Shown here piece by piece: positions 41,375 to 52,500 of a stretch of 64,000 bases of DNA; the stretch's first letter is position 1; every line of letters begins with the position of its first letter. Origin of the DNA: Acidimicrobiales bacterium. GTDB taxonomy: Bacteria; Actinomycetota; Acidimicrobiia; Acidimicrobiales; Acidimicrobilacustridaceae. The position numbers were made by a program, and so were the translations under genes. The notes beneath the pieces were generated by a model. That model did not search any database. It saw nothing but the letters and a program-made list of their open reading frames with translations, and was not told the origin of the DNA. The DNA lies in NCBI GenBank assembly GCA_018401565.1, contig JAGYKS010000025.1:457960-521959 (forward strand), given 5' to 3'.

Positions 41375-41509
41375 CCGGCGGGACCCGGGTGCCCCTACCC
41401 GCAATACCGGTCCACAGATTCGGGCACCACGATTCAGGTGTGGCACCAGCGACCGCTGCATGGCGGCGTCGTATGGCGTGATGTGCCGGCTAGCGGTCAG
41501 GATAGGGGC

Positions 41510-43073
41510 ATGGCTCGCATCCTCGTGACAGAAAAGATCGCCGATCGCGGCCTCGACCGCTTGCGTGAGGCGGGCCACGAGGTGGACGTGCAGCTGGACT
41601 TCACCCCCGAGACCCTGCCGTCACTGGTGGTCGGGGCGTCGGGACTGATCATCCGTTCGGCCACCCAGGTCACCGCTGAGGTGCTGGCCGCTGGCACCGA
41701 TCTGATGGTGGTGGGTCGTGCCGGTATCGGCCTGGACAACGTGGACGTGCCTGCTGCCACCGCCCAGGGCGTGATGGTGGTGAACGCACCGCAATCCAAC
41801 ACCCTGTCGGCAGCCGAACACACCATGGCCCTGTTGCTGGCCCAGGCCCGCAACGTGCCCCAGGCCCATGCCGCCCTGGTTGAAGGCCGCTGGGAGCGGT
41901 CGCGCTGGGAGGGTGTGGAGCTGAGCGACAAGGTGCTTGGCATCATCGGTCTGGGTCGCATCGGCACGCTGGTGGCCCAGCGGGCCCACGCCTTTGGGAT
42001 GCGGCTGGTTGGCTACGACCCGTTCGTGTCACCCGAGCGTGCCCGGCAGATCAACGTGGACCTGCTCGACATCGATGAATTGCTTGCCACCGCCGACTTC
42101 GTCACCATCCATGTGGCCAAGACTCCCGAGACCGTGGGTCTGCTCAACGCCGAGCGTCTGGGCCGGGCCAAGCCGGGACTGCGCATCATCAACGTGGCCC
42201 GCGGCGGGATTGTTGTTGAAGCCGACCTGGCTGCGGCCATCGAGTCGGGCCAGATCGGTGGCGCCGCCATCGACGTGTTCGCCACCGAACCCACCACCGA
42301 GTCGCCGCTGTTTGGCCTACCCAGTGTGGTGGTCACTCCCCACCTCGGCGCCAGCACGCGAGGCGCAGGACAAGGCCGGCGAGACCATCGCCGAGATGGT
42401 GGAACTGGCCCTGCGCGGCGACTTCGTCCCGTTCGCCGTCAACGTCTCGGCTGCCGAGGCGTCCGAGACCGTGCGTCCGTTCCTGCCTTTGGCCGAGCGC
42501 CTCGGTGGACTGTTCGCCAGCCTGTCGGTGGGCGCCGGCGGACCCCTGGAGATTGAGTACCAAGGGCAGCTGGCCGGTTACGACAACCGCATTCTCACCC
42601 TGGCCGTGCTCAAGGGGTACTTCGGGCGCATCTCCAGCGAGCCGGTGTCGTATGTGAATGCCCCCGCCATGGCCGAATCCCATGGCATCGAGGTGCGCGA
42701 GACGGCCACCACGGCCTCGCAGGATTACGTCAACCTCATCACCCTGCGCCGCGGCGAGCACGCCATGGCCGGCACACTGTCGGGCCTGCGCAGTGAGGCC
42801 CGACTGGTGATGGTCAACGACCACGGCGTGGACCTCCCCCCGTCGTCGCACATGCTGGTGGTGCGCAACGAAGACCGACCCGGCATGATCGGCGCCGTGG
42901 CCTCGGCGCTCGGCGGCGCCGGCATCAACATCGCCGACATGGACGTGGGCCAGTCGGCGTCGGGGGCTGCCGCCCTCATGGTGATCTCCACTGCTGAGCC
43001 GGTGCCCACCGCAGTGGCCGATGCCCTGCGTGCGGTGGACGGCATCGTCAGCGTGCACAGCGTGGATCTGTAG
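41510..43073 (+). CDS. serA: D-3-phosphoglycerate dehydrogenase (apparent frameshift)
   Basis: First step of serine synthesis, NAD-dependent oxidation of 3-phosphoglycerate. Long type: N-terminal substrate domain, Rossmann part GIIGLGRIGTLVAQRA, catalytic GRAGIGLDNVD and VNVARGGIV, then an intervening (ASB) domain and a C-terminal ACT domain (LVVRNEDRPGMIGAVASALG) for serine feedback. An extra C near 42359 breaks GAST-EAQDKAGETI; corrected length is 520 residues, near mycobacterial SerA. Start ATG has GGATAGGGG just upstream. Followed by the leu leader. Confidence 0.94.
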
Positions 43074-43115
43074 AGCGTCCCATCTCACCGTGTTTGCATC
43101 GGCAGCCGCCGGTGG

Positions 43116-43121
43116 TAGGGT
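43116..43121 (+). promoter_or_regulatory. -10 element of the leuA leader
   Basis: TAGGGT, 7 bases before the leader GTG at 43129. Confidence 0.65.
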
Positions 43122-43128
43122 CGTACTC

Positions 43129-43170
43129 GTGACTTTCATGGCCAACACCTCGGAGCTTCTCCTTACGTAG
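43129..43170 (+). CDS. leu leader peptide (attenuator)
   Basis: 13-residue peptide, GTG start: (M)TFMANTSELLLT, with three Leu codons in a row (CTT CTC CTT) four codons before the stop. CTT is uncommon in this GC-rich DNA. A -10 element sits 7 bases upstream, and a hairpin begins right after the stop, followed by an intrinsic terminator and leuA. This is the hallmark of leucine attenuation. Confidence 0.85.
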   Translation: MTFMANTSELLLT

Positions 43171-43233
43171 GGCGGGTGCCCCCATACTTGGTGCCCGCCA
43201 ACCCCCTGAGCCCACGAGGCCGGGGGGTTTTTT
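43171..43233 (+). terminator. leuA attenuator: hairpin plus intrinsic terminator
   Basis: Hairpin 1: GGCGGGTGCC (43171-43180) with GGTGCCCGCC (43190-43199), 10 bp with two wobbles. Terminator: AACCCCC (43200-43206) with GGGGGTT (43223-43229), an inner GCC/GGC, and six T (43228-43233). If a stalled ribosome melts hairpin 1, the freed CCCGCC (43194-43199) could pair with 43218-43224 (one bulge) and disrupt the terminator; this last step is inference. Confidence 0.8.
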
Positions 43234-43336
43234 GTTGCCCCGGCGGGCCCTGCGTCCGTCGACCGCCCGACCGCCCGACCCGACCCAGACCCAACCCATC
43301 GAACAGCCCCCACGACGCTGAACAGCGAGGACCATC

Positions 43337-45047
<1,711 letters not shown>

Positions 45048-45069
45048 CTGACCGCGGGATTTCACTGAC

Positions 45070-45109
45070 AGCTGGCGTCGGGTGCCGTCGGGCACCTGGC
45101 GCCAGCTTT
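45070..45109. terminator. two-tier hairpin between convergent leuA and leuD
   Basis: AGCTGGCG (45070-45077) pairs with CGCCAGCT (45100-45107); inside it GGTGCC pairs with GGCACC over a 4-base loop. TTT follows on the plus strand. Probably a bidirectional terminator. Confidence 0.65.
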
Positions 45110-45120
45110 CGGATCCTGAA

Positions 45121-45720
45121 CTAGCTGCGATCCATCGACGGCAGCCAGGCGGGGCGCGTGGCCTCGTAGGCGGTGATGGCGTCGACGTGCTCAAGGGTCA
45201 TGCCGATGTCGTCGAGACCCAGCATGAACCGCTCACGGGTGGCGTCGTCGATGTCGAAGTGGGCTTCGATGCCCACCGCCGGTGCCGACACGCTGCGGTG
45301 TTCCACGTCGATGGTGATCACCAGTTCGGGGTCGTCTTCCACCGCCCGCAGCAGGGCGTCGGCCACCTCGTCGGTGACCTGTACCGGCACCAGGCCGTTT
45401 TTGGCGGCGTTGTTGCGGAAGATGTCGGCAAAGCGTGACGACACCACGGCCTTGAAGCCGTAGTCCATGATCGCCCACACGGCGTGCTCACGTGACGAGC
45501 CGGTGCCGAAGTTGGTGCCGGCCACCATGATGCTGGCCTCGCCGAACTGGGGCAGGTTGAGGGCGAACTCGGGGTCTTCGCGCCATTCGGAGAACAGACC
45601 CTTGCCGAAGCCGGTGCGTTCGACGCGCTTGAGCCAGTCGCTGGGGATGATCTGGTCGGTGTCCACGTCGGAGCGGTCCAGCGGGACGGCGGTTCCGGTG
45701 ATGGTGATGACGGGTTCCAT
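45121..45720 (-). CDS. leuD: 3-isopropylmalate dehydratase small subunit
   Basis: Small subunit of isopropylmalate isomerase; with LeuC it isomerises 2- to 3-isopropylmalate, and probably citramalate for the CimA route. 199 residues from ATG 45720. GTAVPLDRSDVDTDQIIP, NFGTGSSREHAVWAI and RFADIFRNNAAKNGL are diagnostic. It follows leuC with 29 bases between, so the two form leuCD, read away from the IclR gene. Confidence 0.95.
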   Translation of the reverse strand: MEPVITITGTAVPLDRSDVDTDQIIPSDWLKRVERTGFGKGLFSEWREDPEFALNLPQFGEASIMVAGTNFGTGSSREHAVWAIMDYGFKAVVSSRFADIFRNNAAKNGLVPVQVTDEVADALLRAVEDDPELVITIDVEHRSVSAPAVGIEAHFDIDDATRERFMLGLDDIGMTLEHVDAITAYEATRPAWLPSMDRS

Positions 45721-45749
45721 GGTGCTACCTCGTGCGTTCGTTGTGGCCG

Positions 45750-47159
45750 TCAGGCCAGGTCTGCGGGGGTGGAGAAGGTGCCGTTGATGGCGGTGGCGGC
45801 GGCCACGGCCGGCGACACCAGGTGGGTGCGTCCGCCTCGGCCCTGCCGGCCCTCGAAGTTGCGGTTGGACGTGGACGCCGACCGTTCGCCGGGGGCCAGT
45901 TTGTCGGGGTTCATGGCCAGGCACATCGAGCAGCCCGGCTCGCGCCAGTCGAAGCCGGCGGCGGTGAACACCTGGTCGAGGCCTTCGGCCTCGGCCTGGG
46001 CCCGCACGGCCCACGACCCGGGAACCACCATGGCCCGCACGCCGTCGCGCACCTGATGACCCTGGGCCACCTCGGCGGCGGCCCGCAGGTCCTCGATGCG
46101 GCTGTTGGTGCACGACCCGATGAACACCGTGTCCACCGGGATGTCGCGCACCGGGGTGCCGGCGGTCAGGCCCATGTACTCCAGGGCCCGCTGCGCCGAC
46201 TCCCGGCTGCCGGCATCGGTGAAGCTGTCGGGGTCGGGCACGTTGCCGGTGATGGGCATCACCTGCGATGGGTTGGTACCCCACGACACATGGGGCACCA
46301 GCGTGGAGGCGTCGATGGTGACCTCGTGATCGAACGTGGCACCGTCGTCGGTGGGCAGGCTGCGCCAGTACTCGAGTGCCTGGTCCCACGCCTCGCCGGT
46401 GGGGGCGTGGCGACGGCCCTTGAGGTAGGCGAACGTGGTCTCGTCGGGGGCGATGAGCCCGGCCTTGGCGCCGGCCTCGATGCTCATGTTGCAGATGGTC
46501 ATGCGGCCCTCCATCGACAACGCCCGGATGGCCTCGCCGCGGTATTCGATCACCGAGCCGATGCCGCCTCCGGTGCCGATGCGGCCGATCACGGCCAGGA
46601 TGATGTCCTTGGCCGTCACGCCGTCGGGCAGGGCGCCCTCCACGTTGACGGCCATGGTTCCCGGACGCTGCTGGTGCAGGGTCTGGGTGGCCAGCACGTG
46701 TTCCACCTCGCTGGTGCCGATGCCGAACGCCAGGGCCCCGAAGGCGCCGTGGGTGGAGGTGTGGCTGTCGCCGCACACGATGGTCATGCCCGGCATGGTG
46801 AGGCCCTGCTCAGGCCCGATCACGTGCACGATGCCCTGGTCGGGGTGGCCCATGGGGTACTCGGTCACTCCGTACTGGGCGGTGTTGTCACGCAGTACCT
46901 GCACCTGCTTGGCCGAGATGGGGTCGGCGATGGGCTGGTCGGTGTTGGCGGTGGGCACGTTGTGGTCTTCGGTGGCCACGGTGAGGTCGGGTCGGCGCAA
47001 GGGGCGGTCGGCCAGTCGCAGACCGTCGAAGGCCTGCGGGGACGTCACCTCGTGCACCAGGTGCAGGTCGATGTAGAGGAGGTCGGGGCTGTCGCCCCCG
47101 GACACCACGACGTGGTCGTCCCAGATCTTCTCGCTCAATGTTCTCGGCGTGGATGCCAT
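45750..47159 (-). CDS. leuC: 3-isopropylmalate dehydratase large subunit
   Basis: Aconitase-family Fe-S subunit carrying the active site. 469 residues from ATG 47159, with GAGG upstream; the frame is open further back but the extension is not conserved. [45 protein letters not shown], and the cluster Cys in FIGSCTNSR and [10 protein letters not shown] are visible. Its promoter region (about 47160-47243) contains the palindrome shared with the IclR gene, so the IclR protein probably represses leuCD. Confidence 0.96.
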   Translation of the reverse strand: MASTPRTLSEKIWDDHVVVSGGDSPDLLYIDLHLVHEVTSPQAFDGLRLADRPLRRPDLTVATEDHNVPTANTDQPIADPISAKQVQVLRDNTAQYGVTEYPMGHPDQGIVHVIGPEQGLTMPGMTIVCGDSHTSTHGAFGALAFGIGTSEVEHVLATQTLHQQRPGTMAVNVEGALPDGVTAKDIILAVIGRIGTGGGIGSVIEYRGEAIRALSMEGRMTICNMSIEAGAKAGLIAPDETTFAYLKGRRHAPTGEAWDQALEYWRSLPTDDGATFDHEVTIDASTLVPHVSWGTNPSQVMPITGNVPDPDSFTDAGSRESAQRALEYMGLTAGTPVRDIPVDTVFIGSCTNSRIEDLRAAAEVAQGHQVRDGVRAMVVPGSWAVRAQAEAEGLDQVFTAAGFDWREPGCSMCLAMNPDKLAPGERSASTSNRNFEGRQGRGGRTHLVSPAVAAATAINGTFSTPADLA

Positions 47160-47223
47160 CGTCGCCTCGCTGGGTTGTGGGGGAACTTGCCTGGTGCGGA
47201 ATGTGACTGTGTGGGAATTTGCG

Positions 47224-47242
47224 TGTCTCACATATTGAGACA
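47224..47242. promoter_or_regulatory. IclR-type palindromic operator between leuCD and the regulator gene
   Basis: TGTCTCA-5-TGAGACA, a perfect 7-bp inverted repeat, directly upstream of the regulator's -10 (47244-47249) and in the leuC promoter region. Confidence 0.7.
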
Positions 47243-47243
47243 A

Positions 47244-47249
47244 TAATCC
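47244..47249 (+). promoter_or_regulatory. -10-like element of the IclR gene
   Basis: TAATCC, 6 bases before GTG 47256. Confidence 0.45.
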
Positions 47250-47255
47250 CGTGAT

Positions 47256-47921
47256 GTGGAACTCACTATAAGCGGCGTCGGCGTGGTGGACAAGGCGGCC
47301 GGAATCCTGGATGCCCTGGCCGACGGCCCGCTGGCACTGGCTGGTCTGGTGGCCGCCACCGGAATGTCACGTGCCACCGCCCATCGTCTGGCCTGCGCCC
47401 TTGAAGTCCACGGCCTGGTGCGCCGCGACAACGACGGACGTTTCGCCCTCGGTTTGGGGTTGGTGGCGCTGGGTCGGGCCGCTGCTGCCCAGTTGCCGCT
47501 GGCCACGGCTGCGGGCCCGGCACTGGCAGCGTTGCGTGATGCCACCGGAGAGAGCGCCCAGCTGTACGTGGCCCGCGGGGACCACCGGGTGTGCATCGCC
47601 TCGCTGGAATCGCCCCACGGGTTGCGCACCATCGTGCCCACCGGGGCAGTGCTGCCGTTGGATCGTGGGTCGGCGGGACGGGTGCTCACCGCCGGGTGGT
47701 CGCCGTCGGCCACCCGACGGTGGGAAGCCAGCGTGGAAGAACGCGAACCCGGGGTGGCGTCGGTGTCGGCTCCGGTGTGTGACGACGCTGGCCGGGTGGT
47801 GGCAGCGGTGGGGGTGTCGGGCCCGGTGGGGCGCACCACCCGGCGCCCGGGCCAGCGCTACGGCGACGCTGTGGTGGCCGCTGCCGGTGCCATCGAGGCA
47901 GCCAGCGGGTTGCGCAGCTGA
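47256..47921 (+). CDS. IclR family regulator, likely of leuCD (NdgR/LtbR-like)
   Basis: 221-residue repressor/activator: an N-terminal winged HTH ([15 protein letters not shown] ... [20 protein letters not shown]) and a C-terminal effector-binding domain. Divergent from leuCD across a perfect palindrome, the same place as NdgR/LtbR-type regulators in other actinobacteria, which respond to branched-chain amino acid status. The effector domain is a little shorter than usual. GTG 47256 chosen because it follows the -10 by 6 bases. A 31-bp repeat follows the gene. Confidence 0.88.
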   Translation: MELTISGVGVVDKAAGILDALADGPLALAGLVAATGMSRATAHRLACALEVHGLVRRDNDGRFALGLGLVALGRAAAAQLPLATAAGPALAALRDATGESAQLYVARGDHRVCIASLESPHGLRTIVPTGAVLPLDRGSAGRVLTAGWSPSATRRWEASVEEREPGVASVSAPVCDDAGRVVAAVGVSGPVGRTTRRPGQRYGDAVVAAAGAIEAASGLRS

Positions 47922-47940
47922 ACAGGCAGGGCCATCGGCC

Positions 47941-48016
47941 TGCGGCCCTGCGCTGGGGCGGCCCGTGACCATGTGGCCCTGCGCTGGGGCGGCCTGTGAC
48001 CATGCGGCCCGTGACT
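47941..48016 (+). repeat. 31-bp tandem repeat after the IclR gene
   Basis: Two 31-bp units differing at two positions (47941-47971, 47972-48002) and a partial third, between the IclR gene and ppx. Confidence 0.85.
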
Positions 48017-48067
48017 CGTCCCGCAACAACGTCGCCGGCGATGAGCCAGTCCATCCCGGCAGGGGCG

Positions 48068-48073
48068 TAAGGT
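48068..48073 (+). promoter_or_regulatory. -10 element of the ppx/gppA gene
   Basis: TAAGGT, 9 bases before ATG 48083. Confidence 0.45.
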
Positions 48074-48082
48074 CGAAGGGTT

Positions 48083-49651
48083 ATGTCAGACGTCCTCGCC
48101 GCACTCGACATCGGAACCAACTCGTTTCACCTCGTGGTGGCGCGTACCGGAGCCACCGATCGCTTCGAGGTGATGGCCCGGTCCAAGGAACTGGTGCGGC
48201 TGGGGTCGGGTAGCGGTGACATGCGCAAGCTCGAGCCCGACGCCATCGAGCGGGGCATCGAGGCGCTGGTGCGTCTGGGCAAGGTGGCCGAAACCCACGG
48301 CGCCGAGGTGTATGCCGTGGCCACCAGCGCCGTGCGCGAAGCCGACAATGCCGACGAGTTCCTGCGTCGGGCCCGCACCGAGGCCGGGATCGACATCCAG
48401 GTGATTTCGGGGCCTGAGGAGGCCCGGCTCATCCACCTTGGGGTGCTGCAGGCCGTGCCGGTGTTCGACCGTCGACTGATTCTCATGGACATCGGTGGTG
48501 GCTCCACCGAGATCCTGATCGGTGAGCGCGGCGAGACCCTGGCCGTCACCAGTCTCAAGGTGGGTGCACTGCGACTCACCCAACGGTTTTTCAGCTCCAA
48601 GCGGCTGCACCCGTCGGCAGTGGATGCCTGTCGACGGTGGCTGCGGTCGTCGCTGGCCCCGGTGGCCCGTCAGGTCCGTCGCCACGGGTTCGACGTGGCC
48701 GTGGGCAGTTCGGGAACCGTGGCCACGCTGTGTTCGATGGTGCACGCCATGCGCGGCGGTGAGTCACTGCGCACGTTCAACAACTTCACGTTCACTGCAG
48801 CCGAACTGGGTCAGGTGGTGGACCTGATCATCAGTGCCGAGACCCTCGAACAGCGCCCCAAGCTGCCGGGGATGGACCCGTCACGTGCCGACATCATCCT
48901 GGCTGGTGCCCTCATCGCCGAACAGGTCATGGCCGAACTGGGCATCGACGAGATGATCTACTCCGACTACGCGTTGCGCGAGGGTGCACTGCTCGATGCC
49001 CTGCATCGCCGCCGTGGCGGCACGCTGCACCACCTGCACGACCTGCGGCGCCGAAGTGTCGAGCATCTGGCCGGGCTCATGGACGACGACCCCCACCACA
49101 GCGCCGAGGTGGCCCGGCTGGCGCTGGACCTGTTCGACCTCACCCACCAGTGGCACGGGGCAAGCGACCAGGACCGTGAGTTGCTGGAGGCGGCCGCCCT
49201 GTTGACCAACGTGGGCATGTTCGTATCCCATGACGGCTTTCACAAACACAGCTACTACATCATTCGCAACACCGAACACCTGGCCGGATTCACCGACAAC
49301 GAGATCGAGATCATCGCCCAGGTGGCCCGCTACCACCGCAAGAGCCCACCCAAGGTCAGCCATGATGCGTTTGCCGCCCTCACCGACGCCGGCCGCACCA
49401 CGGTGCGGGTGCTGGCGGCGATCCTGCGGGTGGCCATCGGCCTGGATCAGACCCACGACGCCGTGGTGTCCACGCTGGGGCTTCGTCTCGACGGTGACGG
49501 TGACGCCGACGACGCCGTGGTGCTGGAGTTGGGATTGCGGCCCGGCGCCACCGCCGAGCTGGAGCTGTTCACCGCCAACGAACGCCGCGGGCTGCTCGAA
49601 GAAGTGGTGGGCCGACCCATCCGTATCGAACTGGCACCAGCGGCGAAGTAA
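48083..49651 (+). CDS. ppx: exopolyphosphatase/pppGpp phosphohydrolase (Ppx/GppA) with HD-like domain
   Basis: Hydrolyses polyphosphate or pppGpp. 522 residues. Actin-like ATPase fold: phosphate-1 loop ALDIGTNSFHLVVA, ATSAVREADN, phosphate-2 loop MDIGGGSTEI, VGSSGTVATL, and a C-terminal helical domain (about 315-500) resembling HD hydrolases (VARYHRK). The longer form is more like Ppx2/GppA types with the extra domain; which substrate dominates cannot be told. Convergent with greA across a 13-bp repeat. Confidence 0.88.
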   Translation: MSDVLAALDIGTNSFHLVVARTGATDRFEVMARSKELVRLGSGSGDMRKLEPDAIERGIEALVRLGKVAETHGAEVYAVATSAVREADNADEFLRRARTEAGIDIQVISGPEEARLIHLGVLQAVPVFDRRLILMDIGGGSTEILIGERGETLAVTSLKVGALRLTQRFFSSKRLHPSAVDACRRWLRSSLAPVARQVRRHGFDVAVGSSGTVATLCSMVHAMRGGESLRTFNNFTFTAAELGQVVDLIISAETLEQRPKLPGMDPSRADIILAGALIAEQVMAELGIDEMIYSDYALREGALLDALHRRRGGTLHHLHDLRRRSVEHLAGLMDDDPHHSAEVARLALDLFDLTHQWHGASDQDRELLEAAALLTNVGMFVSHDGFHKHSYYIIRNTEHLAGFTDNEIEIIAQVARYHRKSPPKVSHDAFAALTDAGRTTVRVLAAILRVAIGLDQTHDAVVSTLGLRLDGDGDADDAVVLELGLRPGATAELELFTANERRGLLEEVVGRPIRIELAPAAK

Positions 49652-49667
49652 CCCGTTTGGTGCCGCC

Positions 49668-49733
49668 GGCCGGAGACCGTCGGCCGGAGCCGTCAGCCGG
49701 GGCCGTCGGCCGGAGCCGTCGGCCGGGGCCGTC
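49668..49733. repeat. 13-bp tandem repeat between ppx and greA
   Basis: Five units of GGCCGGAGCCGTC (first 14 bp) between convergent genes. Confidence 0.85.
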
Positions 49734-49762
49734 GGGCACATCCAGCTGACAGGTTCAGACTG

Positions 49763-50230
49763 TCAGGCGATGTCGACGATCTCCACCTGAAGCTCGGCAC
49801 CGGTTGGAGCCGTGAAGGTCACCACGTCACCCACCGCCGACCCCATGAGGGCGGTACCCAGCGGCGACGCCGGTGAGATCACCTCGAGGTCGTCGTGGCG
49901 TTCCTCGATGGAGCCGATGAGGTAGCGCTCCACGTCGTCGTCGCCGTCGTAGCAAATGCCCACCACCGACCCGGCCGTCACCACGTCTGACGCCGACGGG
50001 TCCACGATTTCAGCGGTTTCGAGCACGGCACCCAGATGCCGGATGCGGGCCTCCATCTTGCCCTGTTCTTCTTTTGCGGCGTGGTAGTCACCGTTTTCCG
50101 ACAGGTCACCGAGTTCCCGGGCGGTCTGGATCTTGCGGGCGATCTCGGTGCGGCCGTGGGTGGTCATCTCGATGTACTCGGCGGTGAGCCGATCGTGGGT
50201 GGCCTGGGAAAGATGGTGGACCTCGCGCAT
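49763..50230 (-). CDS. greA: transcription elongation factor GreA
   Basis: Rescues stalled RNA polymerase by promoting transcript cleavage through the secondary channel. 155 residues from ATG 50230: N-terminal coiled coil (LTAEYIEMTTHGRTEIAR ... GDLSENGDYHAAKEEQGK, which carries the acidic tip D/E) and C-terminal FKBP-like domain ending SPLGTALMGSAVGD. TAGCAT 7 bases before ATG. Normal size. Confidence 0.93.
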   Translation of the reverse strand: MREVHHLSQATHDRLTAEYIEMTTHGRTEIARKIQTARELGDLSENGDYHAAKEEQGKMEARIRHLGAVLETAEIVDPSASDVVTAGSVVGICYDGDDDVERYLIGSIEERHDDLEVISPASPLGTALMGSAVGDVVTFTAPTGAELQVEIVDIA

Positions 50231-50237
50231 CACGCAG

Positions 50238-50243
50238 ATGCTA
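50238..50243 (-). promoter_or_regulatory. -10 element of greA
   Basis: TAGCAT on the minus strand, 7 bases before ATG 50230. Confidence 0.55.
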
Positions 50244-50373
50244 GCGAGCCGGTGGGGTGGCGCCATGTCACAGCCAGGCGTGTCACCCTGCCCCCGCACC
50301 CCACTCCCGTGCGGCAACCGCCTGATGGTATTTGCGTTTTCAGGCGCCGGTGGGACAATGAGAGACTGTGCCT

Positions 50374-50404
50374 GCAACCTCCGGCCAGGTATCGGTCAGG
50401 TTGC
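50374..50404 (+). promoter_or_regulatory. inverted repeat in the leuB leader
   Basis: GCAACCT (50374-50380) and AGGTTGC (50398-50404), 47 bases before the leuB ATG; possible RNA hairpin or operator. A possible -10, GACAAT, lies at about 50354-50359. Confidence 0.4.
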
Positions 50405-50450
50405 GGTGCATCGGGAAAGTGCCACAACGAACAGCGACAACATTGAGAGG

Positions 50451-51458
50451 ATGGCCCACGTGAGCCACAGGATCGGCGTGATCCCAGGAGACGGCATTGG
50501 TGCTGAGGTGGTGCCCGTGGCGTTGCAGGTCATTGCCGCTGCCGGCGTGGAGCTCGACACCGTCGACTACGACCTGGGCGCTCACCGTTACGTGGTCGAC
50601 GGCGTGGTGCTCACCGACGAGATCGTCGACGAGTGGCGCACCCTCGACGCCCTGCTGCTCGGTGCGGTGGGTGGTCCCGAGGTCCCGCCCGGGCTCATCG
50701 AGCGTGGGTTGCTGCTCAAGATGCGCTTCGACCTGGATCTCTACGTCAACCAGCGGCCGTTTGTGCACAACCCCGCCGACGGTGAGGGCCACGACTTCAT
50801 CGTGATCCGGGAGAACACCGAGGGCACCTACGCCGGCGAGGGCGGATTCCTGCGCAAGAACACCCCCCACGAGGTGGCCACCCAGGGATCGGTGAACACC
50901 TGGTTCGGAGTGGAGCGCTGCGTGCGGTACGCCTTCGAACTGGCGGCGTCACGGCCAGCCCAGCACCTCACATTGGTGCACAAGACCAACGTGCTCACCT
51001 TTGCCGGTGACCTGTGGCAGCGGGCCTTCGACGCCGTGGCCGCCGACTTCCCCGGGGTGCGCACCGACTACCAGCACGTGGACGCCGCCTGCATCCACTT
51101 CGTGCAAAACCCAGCCCAGTACGACGTCATCGTCACCGACAACCTGTTCGGCGACATCCTCACCGACCTGGGTGGGGCGGTGTCAGGCGGCATCGGGCTG
51201 GCGGCATCGGGAAACCTCAACCCCGACCGCACCGGACCGTCCATGTTCGAACCCGTCCACGGCTCGGCCCCCGACATCGCCGGGCAGAACAAGGCCAACC
51301 CGCTGGCTGCCATCGGGTCGGCCGTCATGATGCTGGACTTTCTCGGTGAGACCGAGGCCGCCGGTCGCATCCGCACCGCCTGTGCCGAGGTGGCCGGTCA
51401 GACCGGATCCACCACCGAACTCGGTGACGCCGTCATCGCGCTGGTCTCGGCAAGCTGA
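50451..51458 (+). CDS. leuB: 3-isopropylmalate dehydrogenase
   Basis: NAD-dependent oxidative decarboxylase of leucine synthesis; also fits 3-methylmalate in the citramalate route. 335 residues. IGVIPGDGIGAEVV, RENTEGTYAGEGG, VHKTNVL, TDNLFGDILTDLGG and PVHGSAPDIAGQN are diagnostic. ATG 50451 has GAGAGG directly upstream; an upstream in-frame ATG at 50358 is possible but the extra residues are not conserved. First gene of leuB-ilvE-cimA. Confidence 0.95.
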   Translation: MAHVSHRIGVIPGDGIGAEVVPVALQVIAAAGVELDTVDYDLGAHRYVVDGVVLTDEIVDEWRTLDALLLGAVGGPEVPPGLIERGLLLKMRFDLDLYVNQRPFVHNPADGEGHDFIVIRENTEGTYAGEGGFLRKNTPHEVATQGSVNTWFGVERCVRYAFELAASRPAQHLTLVHKTNVLTFAGDLWQRAFDAVAADFPGVRTDYQHVDAACIHFVQNPAQYDVIVTDNLFGDILTDLGGAVSGGIGLAASGNLNPDRTGPSMFEPVHGSAPDIAGQNKANPLAAIGSAVMMLDFLGETEAAGRIRTACAEVAGQTGSTTELGDAVIALVSAS

Positions 51459-51582
51459 CCAGCCCGCCCACACGACTGCCCTCGCTGCCGCACTCGCCCA
51501 CACTCCACTCCCCACACCCCGCCCCGACCACACCCCGCCCACCGCCAACCGCCAACGGCCGAACGTACGGAAGAGAACCACG

Positions 51583-52500
51583 ATGCCCATTACCCCCACC
51601 GAGAAGATCTGGATGAACGGTGAGCTCGTCGACTGGGAGTCGGCGAACATCCACATCCTCACCCATTCGCTGCATTACGGCATGGCGGTGTTCGAGGGCG
51701 TGCGGGCCTACGAGACCGACGACGGCCCGGCGGTGTTCCGCCTGCGTGAGCACATGGCCCGCCTGCACGACTCGGCCAAGATCATGATGATGGATCTGCC
51801 CTACACCGTCGACGAACTGTGTGAGGCGGTGCGCCTCACGGTGCGGTCCACCGGGCTGCCGTCGTGCTACATCCGTCCCATCGCCTACTACGGGTACGGC
51901 GAGATGGGTCTCAACACCATGCCGTGCGAGGTGGACGTGGCCATCGCCTGCTGGCCGTGGGGCGCCTACCTCGGCGACGACGCCGTCAGCAAGGGCGTGC
52001 GCATGAAGATCTCGTCGTGGAAGCGCCACGACCACAACACCACCCCGCCGGCATCCAAGACCAGCGGCAACTACGTGAACTCGTCGCTGGCCAAGGTGGA
52101 GGCCCTCAAGGGCGGGTACGACGAAGCCATCATGTTGAACCTGGCCGGCCTGGTCTCAGAGTGCACCGGCGAGAACATCTTCTGTGCCCGTGGCGGTGTC
52201 CTCATCACCCCGCCGTTGTCGGCCGGGGCCCTTGAGGGCATCACCCAGAACTCGGTCATGACCATCGCCGCCGACATGGGATTCGAGTGCCGCATCGGCG
52301 AGCTGACGCGCTCGGACCTGTACATCTGCGACGAGATGTTCGTGTGCGGAACGGCTGCCGAGGTGAGCGCCGTGAACTCGGTCGACGACCGGGAGCTGCC
52401 GTGCCCGGGCCCCATGACCGTGGCCATCGCTGAGGAGTACGCCCGGGCCGTGCGCGGCAAGGTGGACGCCTACAAGCACTGGGTGGACCATGTCGGGTGA
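51583..52500 (+). CDS. ilvE: branched-chain amino acid aminotransferase
   Basis: Fold-type IV PLP enzyme that makes Val, Leu and Ile from their keto acids. 305 residues, of the shorter (E. coli-like) group I. IWMNGELVDWESANIHILTH, HYGMAVFEGVRAY, the PLP lysine in ASKTSGNYVNS, and GTAAEVSAVNSVD are characteristic. It lies 124 bp after leuB; the spacer is C-rich with no clear promoter. Its last 11 bases overlap cimA. Confidence 0.94.
   Translation: MPITPTEKIWMNGELVDWESANIHILTHSLHYGMAVFEGVRAYETDDGPAVFRLREHMARLHDSAKIMMMDLPYTVDELCEAVRLTVRSTGLPSCYIRPIAYYGYGEMGLNTMPCEVDVAIACWPWGAYLGDDAVSKGVRMKISSWKRHDHNTTPPASKTSGNYVNSSLAKVEALKGGYDEAIMLNLAGLVSECTGENIFCARGGVLITPPLSAGALEGITQNSVMTIAADMGFECRIGELTRSDLYICDEMFVCGTAAEVSAVNSVDDRELPCPGPMTVAIAEEYARAVRGKVDAYKHWVDHVG

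Noticed and set aside
43176..43336. leuA starting upstream in the core frame
   Set aside because: That frame runs through the attenuator hairpin and terminator, gives Pro-rich nonsense and has no promoter or ribosome-binding site placed for it.
50358..50450. Leader peptide or longer N-terminus for leuB
   Set aside because: An ATG at 50358 is in frame with leuB, but the extra 31 residues have no run of Leu codons and no conservation that I recognise; ATG 50451 has GAGAGG in front.
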